The translations under genes and the position numbers were made by a program. From assembly GCF_047250385.1 (NCBI RefSeq), contig NZ_JBLBVM010000055.1, positions 310,001 through 374,000 of the forward strand: a stretch of DNA of 64,000 bases, written 5' to 3'. The DNA is from Glaciecola sp047250385 (GTDB lineage: Bacteria > Pseudomonadota > Gammaproteobacteria > Enterobacterales > Alteromonadaceae). Under the pieces are notes generated by a model. The model was given only the letters and a program-made list of their open reading frames with translations, did not search any database and was not told the origin of the DNA. Position 1 is the first letter of the stretch, and each line of letters starts with the position of its first letter. This document shows, one piece after another, positions 23,493 to 32,138 of this stretch.

Positions 23493-25721
23493 ATGACTAC
23501 TGATACATCCAAGATTATTTACACCATTACCGATGAAGCTCCAGCTTTAGCAACGCAATCTTTATTGCCGATCATCAAGGCATTTACTGCATCCTCTGGT
23601 ATTGATGTTGAAACTCGCGATATTTCTTTAGCTGGTAGAATCATTGCAAACTTCCCTGATTACTTGACTGAAGAGCAGCGCATCGGAGATGCCCTTGCTG
23701 AGCTTGGTGAAATGGCCAAGACACCTGAAGCAAACATCATCAAATTGCCTAATATCAGTGCATCTATTCCACAGCTTCAAGCTGTTATTAAAGAGCTTCA
23801 AGCAAAAGGCTATGCCTTACCAAATTATCCTGAAGATGCGAAGACCGAAGAAGAAAAGATAATTAAAGCGACTTATGCCAAAGTACTTGGTTCAGCCGTG
23901 AATCCAGTTTTACGTGAAGGTAACTCAGACCGCCGTGCGCCAAGTTCTGTAAAGCAGTACGCACGCAACAACCCACATTCAATGGGTGCATGGTCAACTG
24001 ACTCAAAGTCTCATGTTGCACATATGGAATCTGGTGACTTCTACGGTAGTGAGCAATCAACGACAGTTTCAGGCGGCCAAGATGTTCGTATCGAATTTGT
24101 TGCTGGCGATGGTTCGGTAACTACATTAAAAGAAAAAGTATCATTGCTTGATAAAGAAGTGATTGACGCTTCAGTGATGAGCAAATCAGCTTTGGTTGAT
24201 TTCTTTGATAAAGAAATTAACTCAGCAAAAGAACAAGATGTTTTACTTTCATTACATATGAAAGCAACCATGATGAAAGTATCAGACCCAGTCATTTTTG
24301 GTCATGCTGTTGAAGTATTCTACAAAGACGTTTTTGCTAAACATGCGGCTACCTTTGCCGAGCTTGGTGTTGATGTTAAAAACGGTTTAGGTGATGTTTA
24401 CGCTAAAATCGCTTCTTTGCCAGCAGACAAAAAAGCTGAAATTGAAGCTGATATCCAAGCGGTTTATGCAACTCGTCCAGATATGGCAATGGTTGATTCA
24501 GATCGTGGCATCACTAACTTGCATGTTCCAAGTGACGTGATCATTGATGCCTCTATGCCTGCGGCAATTAGAGCGTCTGGTCAAATGTGGGGACCAGATG
24601 GTAAACAAAAAGACACCAAATTTATGATCCCAGATCGTAACTATGCGGGTGTTTTTGACTCAGTTGTTGAATTTTGTAAGAAACACGGTGCATTTGATCC
24701 AACAACAATGGGTACTGTACCTAACGTTGGACTGATGGCTCAAAAAGCTGAAGAGTATGGTTCACATGATAAGACCTTTATTCAATCTGAAGCTGGTCTT
24801 GTCCGCGTTGTAAACGGTGCAGGTGACGTATTACTTTCTCACGCGGTTGAAGAAGGTGATATTTGGAGAATGTGCCAAGCGAAAGATGCACCTATCCAAG
24901 ATTGGGTAAAGCTTGCAGTTACTCGCGCAAGAGCCACTAATACACCAGCTGTTTTCTGGTTAGATGAAAACCGTGCTCACGACGCCCAGATGATTAAGAA
25001 AGTGAACACCTATCTGAAAGACCATGATACCTCTGGTTTAGACATCCAAATCATGAGTCCTGTAGAAGCTACAGAGTTTACATTACAACGCTGTGCAAAA
25101 GGTGAAGATACAATCTCAGTTACTGGTAACGTGTTACGTGATTACTTAACGGATTTGTTCCCAATCTTAGAATTAGGAACAAGTGCGAAAATGTTGTCTA
25201 TTGTGCCACTAATGAATGGCGGTGGATTGTTTGAAACAGGCGCGGGTGGTTCAGCCCCTAAGCACGTTCAACAGTTCGAAAAAGAAAACCACTTACGTTG
25301 GGACTCATTAGGTGAGTTTTTGGCATTGGCGGCTTCTTTGGAGCATTTGAGTGTGACTCGTGGTAAGCCAAAAGCGAAAGTTCTAGCGGATACCTTAGAT
25401 AAAGCGACAGCGAAGTTCTTACAAGAAAACAAATCACCATCACGTAAAGTAAATGAACTTGATAACCGTGGTTCGCACTTTTATCTAGGCACTTATTGGG
25501 CACAAGAATTAGCGGCTCAATCTGACGATGCAGATTTGAAAGCGCAGTTTACTCCAGTTGCTGAAAAACTGACTGCAAATGAAGCGACGATTGTAAACGA
25601 GTTAAATAGTGCGCAAGGCGTTCCTGTTGATATCAATGGTTACTATTTCGCTGACAATGATTTAGCAGCAAAAGCAATGCGCCCAAGTGCAACATTAAAT
25701 GAAATTTTAGCGTCAGTTTAA
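23493..25721 (+). CDS. icd: Isocitrate dehydrogenase, NADP-dependent, monomeric type
   Basis: 742 residues. Oxidative decarboxylation of isocitrate to 2-oxoglutarate in the TCA cycle. The length and motifs place it in the monomeric IDH family (IDH-II), unrelated in length to the 416-residue dimeric enzyme of E. coli: ITDEAPALAT at the start, LREGNSDRRAP and KQYARNNPHSMG for isocitrate binding, MNGGGLFETGAGGSAPKH for NADP. A single gene followed by a strong terminator. In some marine gammaproteobacteria this form is cold-adapted; that cannot be judged here. Confidence 0.96.
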   Translation: MTTDTSKIIYTITDEAPALATQSLLPIIKAFTASSGIDVETRDISLAGRIIANFPDYLTEEQRIGDALAELGEMAKTPEANIIKLPNISASIPQLQAVIKELQAKGYALPNYPEDAKTEEEKIIKATYAKVLGSAVNPVLREGNSDRRAPSSVKQYARNNPHSMGAWSTDSKSHVAHMESGDFYGSEQSTTVSGGQDVRIEFVAGDGSVTTLKEKVSLLDKEVIDASVMSKSALVDFFDKEINSAKEQDVLLSLHMKATMMKVSDPVIFGHAVEVFYKDVFAKHAATFAELGVDVKNGLGDVYAKIASLPADKKAEIEADIQAVYATRPDMAMVDSDRGITNLHVPSDVIIDASMPAAIRASGQMWGPDGKQKDTKFMIPDRNYAGVFDSVVEFCKKHGAFDPTTMGTVPNVGLMAQKAEEYGSHDKTFIQSEAGLVRVVNGAGDVLLSHAVEEGDIWRMCQAKDAPIQDWVKLAVTRARATNTPAVFWLDENRAHDAQMIKKVNTYLKDHDTSGLDIQIMSPVEATEFTLQRCAKGEDTISVTGNVLRDYLTDLFPILELGTSAKMLSIVPLMNGGGLFETGAGGSAPKHVQQFEKENHLRWDSLGEFLALAASLEHLSVTRGKPKAKVLADTLDKATAKFLQENKSPSRKVNELDNRGSHFYLGTYWAQELAAQSDDADLKAQFTPVAEKLTANEATIVNELNSAQGVPVDINGYYFADNDLAAKAMRPSATLNEILASV

Positions 25722-26042
25722 GTGTAGTTAATTGATAAGTTATTAAAACTATCAACTAATTTTATTTGAGAAATACGTTTGAAAATGAAAGGCTAGGTGA
25801 GGAATCATCTAGCCTTTTTCTTATGTTACTAAGCAACAAGAAAAACTTTAGACAGTAAGTCTAGTGCTCAATTATTAGGTACGTTCATTTTTACACGATC
25901 GCTTTTACACGTTCACTGTATTGCAGTCTCTACCATCCTATTAGAGCCCAGTGTAGCGTTTAACAAGTTACCAAAGTCAAATAGATAATAGATAAGCAAA
26001 TTCAATTAAGCTAAAACCAATAATAATAAGGAAAGTTGAAAA
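25722..26042. other. Intergenic region between icd and the esterase gene
   Basis: 321 bases. It holds the icd terminator near the left end, then a short imperfect duplication (TTTTTACACGATCGC / TTTTACACGTTCAC, about 25889-25918). AAGGAAAG at 26030-26037 is the ribosome binding site of the next gene. No ORF of interest. Confidence 0.5.
25788..25822 (+). terminator. Terminator of icd
   Basis: AAAGGCTAGGTGA and TCATCTAGCCTTT form a 13-bp stem (one G-T pair) closed by a GGAA tetraloop, followed by TTCTTATG. The stem starts 66 bases past the icd stop. Confidence 0.92.
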
Positions 26043-26975
26043 ATGAGATTCTTTGATTCACAACGGAAGCGAACTGCAAGAATAAATACAAGAATAAATA
26101 CAAGAGTATGTCGCGCAACCGTATTAAGCCTCATGTGCCTTCTGCTAGTAAATTGCAGTGAAGCCAATAGCCATCAAGAAAATACAATCACCGAATCACT
26201 TAATAAGCCTAGTAAAGCAAAAGGTTCGGTACTAGTACTAGAAAATGCGGTCAAATTAAGCCGCACAGGCCGGGCTAGGACCTTGCGCATCTACTTGCCC
26301 CCCACTTACAACAAAGATATCAACAAACGTTATGCCGTGCTCTACATGCTTGATGCTCAAAATCTATTTGACGATGAAACATCGTATGCTGGTGAGTGGG
26401 GTGTTGATGAAAGTATGGATGAACTGGCTGCAAAACATGGTTTAGAGCTTATCGTCGTAGGCATAGACAATCACCCTGAATTTAGACTCAATGAGTACAG
26501 CGCTTGGTCAAATGAAAAATATGGAGTGGGTGAGGCCGATGACTTCATAAAAGATGTCGTTGAGGTAGTGAAGGCCTTCGTTGATAAGAATTATAGAACT
26601 CAGCCAGATCGCAAGCACACTGGCATGATGGGTAGCTCTCTTGGTGGTTTAGCAAGTCATTATGCCTTGGTTGAACATAAGGATGTATTCGCAATTGGCG
26701 GAGTATTTTCACCTTCATATTGGTACGCACCAGCTGCATACGAATTTACCCAAAACAGTCACTTAGCCAAAGACACAAAGTGGTACTTTCTAGCAGGTGA
26801 AAAAGAAGGTGAGGGTACAGTTGAAAATATGCAAAGAATGATTCAACAAATTCACATGCAAGGGATCCCTGCTAAGAATATTAAATCAAAAGTCTCTGCT
26901 GAAGGTGAGCATAACGAAAGGTTTTGGCGCTCGGAGTTTTCTGATGCGTTGTTGTGGTTGTACAAAGAGCTGTAA
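26043..26975 (+). CDS. Predicted lipoprotein esterase (esterase D / IroE-like)
   Basis: 310 residues. Alpha/beta hydrolase of the putative-esterase family that includes IroE/Fes-like enzymes. An Arg-rich N-terminus (about 1-24) precedes a hydrophobic stretch ending in VNCSE, a plausible lipobox with Cys at about 38. The catalytic Ser is in GMMGSSLGGLASHYA; His lies in GEHNERFW near the C-terminus; the acid is probably in the GEKEGEG region. The cationic N-region contains a duplicated 12-bp unit (ARINTRINTR). Monocistronic, with a good ribosome binding site. Substrate unknown. Confidence 0.82.
   Translation: MRFFDSQRKRTARINTRINTRVCRATVLSLMCLLLVNCSEANSHQENTITESLNKPSKAKGSVLVLENAVKLSRTGRARTLRIYLPPTYNKDINKRYAVLYMLDAQNLFDDETSYAGEWGVDESMDELAAKHGLELIVVGIDNHPEFRLNEYSAWSNEKYGVGEADDFIKDVVEVVKAFVDKNYRTQPDRKHTGMMGSSLGGLASHYALVEHKDVFAIGGVFSPSYWYAPAAYEFTQNSHLAKDTKWYFLAGEKEGEGTVENMQRMIQQIHMQGIPAKNIKSKVSAEGEHNERFWRSEFSDALLWLYKEL
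26078..26101 (+). repeat. 12-bp tandem duplication in the esterase signal-peptide region
   Basis: AAGAATAAATAC is present twice in succession (26078-26089, 26090-26101), followed by a partial third copy. It adds four residues to the positively charged n-region without changing frame. Confidence 0.75.
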
Positions 26976-27360
26976 TAATGATGGAATTTAATAAGCACAC
27001 TTATACTGTTTAGAAGGTTTAAGTTTAAGGATTCTAATAGCATCACTGGTAAGCTAGCTGTAGACAATCGGTCTGTACTCACCGCTACTTTTTCAAATCT
27101 GTGCTCACTAACGTTTGTTTCAACGCTTCTATAGAATTGTTAAGTGCTCCGTAAAAGCGGAATTTGATAGTTAAACGAGGTTTAGAACAAAAGTCACCTT
27201 TATACGTTAAGTGAACAGCGTTCATATTAGGTGTACGAAAATAGCACTAGTGATGGTAATGCATATGCAGGCACGATACTATGATCCAGTGATTGAATTC
27301 CAAAGTGTCCATACTCTCAAACACTATGCATTCCTAACCAATAATCCATATAAGTACCAT
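26976..27360. other. Intergenic region between convergent genes, with an RHS remnant at its right end
   Basis: 385 bases between the esterase stop and the solute-binding-protein stop. The first ~270 bases show no ORF, hairpin or repeat that I can interpret. The last ~110 bases encode a recognisable RHS-core fragment (separate entry). Confidence 0.6.
27250..27360 (+). pseudogene. Remnant of an RHS/YD-repeat protein core
   Basis: The plus-strand frame reads MHMQARYYDPVI then FQSVHTLKHYAFLTNNPYKY. This matches the conserved end of the RHS core domain, where MQARYYDPVIGRF... is followed by ...VHSFNRYAYANNNPYKY and DPDG. The stretch between DPVI and the VH segment is deleted and the terminal DPDG is lost. 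No upstream YD repeats and no proper start exist. It is a decayed fragment, abutting the 3' end of the next gene. Confidence 0.7.
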
Positions 27361-28128
27361 CTAAAAAATCTCAGGAGTAAAGCCTGCCAATTCTTGAGGC
27401 AAGTGCGGATTAGTTAAGGTAATCAATTTACGCGAAGACAAATTTAGTCGCTCAACTACATCCCCATGATGCTTATCAAACAAGGTTTGATGTTTTCCGC
27501 TTTGAATAAGCTCGTTCAATCCAAGTTTTAATTTCTCAGCTAATTCATGGCGCTTTGGATTGACGTAAAAAATCAAAGGAAGTGGGTAGTAGAGTAATAT
27601 CGATGACTGTATCGCAAGCGTTCCTAGAGGCTCGGCTAGTTGAGTGTACAATGATTCAATTTCGTTTGCCCCTAAAGCAAGGTAATCAAATTGCTTGTTT
27701 TGCAAACGCAAAAACAAATCGTCGAGTCTACCCTGTTCCACAACCTTATAATCATTCAGCCTGAACAACTCTGCATCGGCCCATGTTGCCGGTATGCCAA
27801 TAGACAATTCTTGAAGTTGTTCTTTAGAGCTCAGGCTTTCAAATTTGTATGAAGAACTTCGGCGTATAATTAGCAAGCGATAGCCTAATAAGCCCTTACA
27901 AATTGGCTGATTAATGACGATTTTATCTTTATTAGAAAACTTTACATTACCAGCGACAGTCACTAAAACGTCGCAGCCAGTTGTGAAAATGTTACCTTCA
28001 TCTTCGGCAGAAGGATAATCAGTATTATCCACCTCTATTTCGCTTGGAAGACAATGGGAGAGCAGTTCTAGTTCATAACTTTGTCGAGCTGCTGACTTGT
28101 TACCATTCCAAAATTTAATGCTATTCAT
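27361..28128 (-). CDS. Solute-binding-protein-like (SBP_bac_3 type) protein without signal peptide
   Basis: 255 residues. The fold resembles extracellular solute-binding protein family 3: FWNGNKSAARQSYELELL at the N-terminus, a hinge region with LSIGIPATWADAELFRLN, and VEQGRLDDLFLRLQNKQFDYLA in the second lobe. Normally these are periplasmic, but here an in-frame TGA stands three codons upstream of the ATG and GAGGA forms a good ribosome binding site, so the protein begins directly with the lobe and would stay in the cytosol. No permease or sensor gene is adjacent. It is last in the minus-strand run after roxA (74 bases). Confidence 0.75.
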   Translation of the reverse strand: MNSIKFWNGNKSAARQSYELELLSHCLPSEIEVDNTDYPSAEDEGNIFTTGCDVLVTVAGNVKFSNKDKIVINQPICKGLLGYRLLIIRRSSSYKFESLSSKEQLQELSIGIPATWADAELFRLNDYKVVEQGRLDDLFLRLQNKQFDYLALGANEIESLYTQLAEPLGTLAIQSSILLYYPLPLIFYVNPKRHELAEKLKLGLNELIQSGKHQTLFDKHHGDVVERLNLSSRKLITLTNPHLPQELAGFTPEIF

Positions 28129-28170
28129 TAATCCTCACCATGCAATGTGCTGAAATAACTTAAATTATGC

Positions 28171-28210
28171 TTCGTCTATTCGTCTATTCGTCTATTCGTC
28201 TATTAGTCTA
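28171..28210. repeat. 8-bp tandem repeat at the roxA stop codon
   Basis: TTCGTCTA is present four times exactly (28171-28202), then a variant TTAGTCTA (28203-28210). The roxA stop codon lies in the variant unit (28203-28205). Because 8 is not a multiple of 3, a change in copy number would shift frame only if it affected coding; here it mostly lies in the leader of the next gene. Confidence 0.92.
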
Positions 28211-29381
28211 ACAATACCCAATAGCCAAGGTTTACTAGTTGCATGACAAGCGCAATAAAGTCGGGCTGTTCTAACACCGACACATCTACAGAGGTGTCAC
28301 TACCTTCACCAATTCGTACTTCCTTAACATTCAGCATGAGTTCTAAAACTGCACGAAGTGTTTTGCTTGCCTTAAATTCATTGCCATCTATGTAAAATAT
28401 AAACTGCTCATTGGATTGCTCTTGTGCATAAACCGGTTTTACTCCCGTCATTCTTGCTAAGGTAGCGCCTTCTAATAAAGCTGCTTTTATTTCGTCGCTG
28501 TCATAATCAGCATTTAAAGCCTCATCACTTGGCAAGCTTTGGCGACTCAAGAATTGTAGTAGAGCATTATCTGCTGATTCAGAATCGAGAAAAGCTTGCA
28601 GCAGTTGTTTTATTTTCTGAATTTCGTTTGAACTTACGGCAGAGCTATTATTTGTATTTTTATCTTTTGTATTTCTTAGACGAGAAATGTCTGGATCGGT
28701 GTAGCGTAATGATTCTGCAGGCTCGATGCGATTTTCATCAATTAGACCGCTTAACATTTCAAGTGATGTTGGCGCTCTAAAACCAATGCTGTAGTTAAGG
28801 CAGTCACTCAATGCGACACCATTGTGCGGGTGCTTTGGCGGTATGTATACAACATCGCCGGGCAGGAGAACTTCGTCTATAACCGCTTCGAAGCCATCAA
28901 TTTGCCTAAGCAAAGGGTGGGGAATTGACTCAGCGTAATCTCCCGGTAGACCAACCTGCCAGCGTCTTTTTCCTTTCCCTTGAATGATAAATACATCGTA
29001 TTGGTCAGTATGTGGGCCAACGCCGGCCCCTTCGTTTGAAAAACTAATCATGACATCGTCTAATCGCCAGTTTGGAATGAAATTAACTAAATCTGTCAAT
29101 TCGTCTACTTCATCGATATAACGATCAACTCCTTGAACAAGCAAAGACCAAGCGCCAACACATAGCTCTTCAAAGTCTTCAATTGGCCCTTGTGTGGCAA
29201 TCCATTGTTGATTTGAATACGAGACAATGCGACTGTCAATGTCAGGCTCCTGCGCTAAACCGGCTAATTCATGTTCGTCAATGGGATCGACAAACGACTT
29301 TATAAAACCTCTTATGACACACGGTTTTTTCTGCCAGTATTCGGCTAAAAAGAGAGATTGGTCGAATTCAGTAATGATCAT
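28203..29381 (-). CDS. roxA: Ribosomal oxygenase RoxA (uL16 arginine hydroxylase)
   Basis: 392 residues. A JmjC-type Fe(II)/2-oxoglutarate dioxygenase (YcfD family) that hydroxylates an arginine of ribosomal protein uL16. The iron triad is visible: His124 and Asp126 in GPHTDQYDV, and His186 in PPKHPHNGV, each at nearly the E. coli position (125, 127, 187). The C-terminal half is the winged-helix dimerisation part. Its ATG overlaps the stop of the upstream cyclase gene (ATGA), and purB lies further upstream; E. coli ycfD is also in the purB-hflD-mnmA neighbourhood. Confidence 0.93.
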   Translation of the reverse strand: MIITEFDQSLFLAEYWQKKPCVIRGFIKSFVDPIDEHELAGLAQEPDIDSRIVSYSNQQWIATQGPIEDFEELCVGAWSLLVQGVDRYIDEVDELTDLVNFIPNWRLDDVMISFSNEGAGVGPHTDQYDVFIIQGKGKRRWQVGLPGDYAESIPHPLLRQIDGFEAVIDEVLLPGDVVYIPPKHPHNGVALSDCLNYSIGFRAPTSLEMLSGLIDENRIEPAESLRYTDPDISRLRNTKDKNTNNSSAVSSNEIQKIKQLLQAFLDSESADNALLQFLSRQSLPSDEALNADYDSDEIKAALLEGATLARMTGVKPVYAQEQSNEQFIFYIDGNEFKASKTLRAVLELMLNVKEVRIGEGSDTSVDVSVLEQPDFIALVMQLVNLGYWVLLD

Positions 29382-30622
29382 TTAATACCTAACAATTTAT
29401 ATACGGTAAGCTGTCCCAAACCTTTCAATTGCGCTGAAAAACCGGAACAAAATTGATAATACTGCATACTATACAGCATGGTCTGTTGGCATACTTGAAT
29501 TTCTCTGTTCGCGGCACTGGATTCAAGCCTTGAAGCTAGGTTCATAGTATTACCCCAAACATCAAAAGCTGGCCTTGATTGGCCTATTATTCCTGAAATT
29601 GCGTTGCCAGACGCGATACCTATTTTTATGCCAATATTTCCTCCAGCCTCAAGTTCGAACTCCTTGCTAATACTCAGTGCAAATTCACAGCATCGCTGAC
29701 AGGTTTCATAGGCACTCATTTTTTCACTTTCCAGTCCGATGGCGGCAATGTATTGATCACCATTTGTTTTAATTTTAGTGACATTGTACTGCTCTGAAAT
29801 AGTATCGAAAACAGAATAAATGCGGTGTAAAAACAAGACCAAGTTTCTATCAGACGTTTGCCGACTAAATGGTGTAAATTGAGTGAAATCGATAAATATG
29901 ATGCTACAAAATGCGTGTTCGTTTATGCAGTCTTCAATCTGTAAGCGCTTTGCAGATATTAAGTAATTAGCCAGGTGGCTTGGGATGACCTTGAGTAACA
30001 GTTCTCTAGTTTTTTGTTCGTTCGCCTGCATTGCTTGCCAACTTCGATTCATTTGGCGGCGGATCCATGTTGCCAGCAGAAAGCAAGCCGCGCAGAGTGC
30101 TAGTGTATTTACCTTAATGAGTTCAATCTGCCAAGCGTAGGTTTCTTGAGAAAAGGCAAAAACGTTTTGAAAGTAGATAAATAACCCACAAAATACACAC
30201 AAGGTTATCCACAGTTGTTTCTTCTCATGTTGATGGAAGAAGTTTAGGCTCGCGAACATTCCCAATAGAAAATAGAACTGAATATTTACGTCGCTTTTCC
30301 ACAGCAAAATGGCGATGATCAGATAGCTAATATAGGCCAATATTAGTAACCATCTAGCGAGCTCAAAATAGCGTAATTTAGTAAGAAAGAAGGCTGTCGA
30401 AAAACAAGCCATATGCACTAAGACGTTAATGACATGCAGCGGCGTATTAGTATTGTGAGTAAACCAGATAAGTTTAAACGATTGAATAAACAGGATTAGG
30501 CACAAGCAAAGACAAACACCAGCTAGAATGTTGGCTCGTTTGCTTGCTTTAGAAGCTGACGTAAATGGCTTGTGTTTTAAATGCTCAAAATACTGCTTGA
30601 GCGCAGGAATAGGGGTAAACAT
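29378..30622 (-). CDS. Membrane-bound class III adenylate/guanylate cyclase
   Basis: 414 residues. N-terminal membrane region with about six hydrophobic segments (residues ~25-190), a short linker and a class III catalytic domain (~230-410). Catalytic features look complete: metal-binding Asp in IIFIDFTQFT and in KTNGDQYIA, the base-recognition region FDVWGNTMN, and NLASR with transition-state Asn and Arg. Substrate (ATP or GTP) is uncertain. I chose the ATG at 30622 since AAGGA stands 8 bases before it; an ATG 9 bases earlier is too close to that site. It overlaps roxA by ATGA, so the two are translationally coupled. purB ends 53 bases upstream. Confidence 0.87.
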   Translation of the reverse strand: MFTPIPALKQYFEHLKHKPFTSASKASKRANILAGVCLCLCLILFIQSFKLIWFTHNTNTPLHVINVLVHMACFSTAFFLTKLRYFELARWLLILAYISYLIIAILLWKSDVNIQFYFLLGMFASLNFFHQHEKKQLWITLCVFCGLFIYFQNVFAFSQETYAWQIELIKVNTLALCAACFLLATWIRRQMNRSWQAMQANEQKTRELLLKVIPSHLANYLISAKRLQIEDCINEHAFCSIIFIDFTQFTPFSRQTSDRNLVLFLHRIYSVFDTISEQYNVTKIKTNGDQYIAAIGLESEKMSAYETCQRCCEFALSISKEFELEAGGNIGIKIGIASGNAISGIIGQSRPAFDVWGNTMNLASRLESSAANREIQVCQQTMLYSMQYYQFCSGFSAQLKGLGQLTVYKLLGIK

Positions 30623-30675
30623 GACACACATCCTTGTGAGTCTTTAATATATTTACCCTCAAGTGTTGCAGGAAG

Positions 30676-32052
30676 TTAATCAGCTAACAACTGATCGACT
30701 AGCCTGATTGCGTCACCTATGTAAGTTTCGGGTGACAATTGTTTCAATTCTACTTTTACTTCTTCAGGCAGTTCTAGTTTATCTATGAATTCAGCCATTA
30801 CTAATGCATTTACTTTTTTGCCTCGAGTCAGTTCTTTTAGCTTCTCATAAGGCTTTTCAATACCGTAGCGACGCATAACTGTTTGAATTGGCTCTGCTAG
30901 CAACTCCCAGTTATTATCAAGTTCCGCTCGTAAGCTTGCTTCGTTAACTTGTAACTTACTAATGCCTTTCAATGTAGCTTGATAAGCAATAACTGCATAG
31001 CCCAAGCCTACACCTAAGTTTCTTAGTACGGTTGAATCTGTTAGATCTCGTTGCCAGCGGCTAACAGGAAGCTTTGTGGCTAAATGACCCAGAATTGCGT
31101 TGGCGATGCCTAAATTACCCTCTGAGTTTTCGAAATCAATTGGATTAACTTTATGCGGCATGGTTGAAGAACCAATTTCGCCAGCAATGGTTCTTTGTTT
31201 AAAGTGACCTAATGCTATGTAACCCCAAATATCTCTGTCAAAATCAATTAGGATCGTATTAAAGCGTGCGATTGCATCATACAACTCGGCAATGTAATCA
31301 TGTGGTTCAATTTGTGTTGTAAACGGATTCCAAGTAATACCAAGACCACTCACAAATTGCTCTGCGAATGCATGCCAATCAGTGTTTGGATAAGCACTTA
31401 GGTGAGCATTGTAGTTACCTACGGCACCATTTATTTTACCTAGTAATTCAACACCCGCAATTTGCGCTCTTTGGCGTTTTAAGCGCATTGCGACGTTTGC
31501 CATTTCTTTGCCCATCGTAGTAGGTGAAGCAGGCTGACCGTGTGTTCTGGCCATCATTGGGATAGATTTATATTCTTTGGCTAAGCGCGTTAACTCGGAA
31601 ATGAGTTTGTCACAATAAGGAAGTAACACTTCATCACGACCGCCCTTAAGCATTAAAGCGTGAGACAGGTTGTTAATGTCTTCGGACGTACATGCAAAAT
31701 GAATGAATTCATTAATGGCTTGTATTTCAGCATTATCTGCAACACGTTCTTTTAAAAAGTATTCAACGGCTTTCACATCGTGATTTGTTGTTGCTTCGAT
31801 ATCTTTAATACGCTGAGCATCGCCTTCACTAAAGTTATCGACAATATTATTCAAGACTTGGTCAGCGCTTTCACTAAAGGCTGGCACTTCAACAATGTCT
31901 TGATGTTTTGCAAGCGCTTGTAACCATCTTACTTCAACGATAACGCGTTGTTTGATCAAACCATATTCGCTGAAATATTCTCTTAACTCTTTGGTTTTAC
32001 TGCCATAACGGCCATCCACAGGTGAAAGTGCGGAAAGTGCGGATAGGTTCAT
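30676..32052 (-). CDS. purB: Adenylosuccinate lyase
   Basis: 458 residues. Cleaves SAICAR and adenylosuccinate in purine synthesis. Fumarase/aspartase superfamily signature GSSTMPHKVNP (signature loop), the catalytic His region ARTHGQPASPTT, and SALSPVDGRYG at the N-terminus mark the E. coli PurB subfamily. It lies in the order mnmA-hflD-purB as in E. coli. Confidence 0.97.
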   Translation of the reverse strand: MNLSALSALSPVDGRYGSKTKELREYFSEYGLIKQRVIVEVRWLQALAKHQDIVEVPAFSESADQVLNNIVDNFSEGDAQRIKDIEATTNHDVKAVEYFLKERVADNAEIQAINEFIHFACTSEDINNLSHALMLKGGRDEVLLPYCDKLISELTRLAKEYKSIPMMARTHGQPASPTTMGKEMANVAMRLKRQRAQIAGVELLGKINGAVGNYNAHLSAYPNTDWHAFAEQFVSGLGITWNPFTTQIEPHDYIAELYDAIARFNTILIDFDRDIWGYIALGHFKQRTIAGEIGSSTMPHKVNPIDFENSEGNLGIANAILGHLATKLPVSRWQRDLTDSTVLRNLGVGLGYAVIAYQATLKGISKLQVNEASLRAELDNNWELLAEPIQTVMRRYGIEKPYEKLKELTRGKKVNALVMAEFIDKLELPEEVKVELKQLSPETYIGDAIRLVDQLLAD

Positions 32053-32138
32053 TGTGAGTCCTTAATAAATATAAATTACGAATAAATTTGTGTACTGAAC
32101 TGCAAGCAGTCCGTCATAGCTCCGTCAAAATCATTGCT

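Noticed and set aside
27211..27249. Counting the whole 68-residue plus-strand ORF as a gene
   Set aside because: Only the part from 27250 resembles RHS; the 5' part has no similarity, and the frame runs antisense into the next gene.
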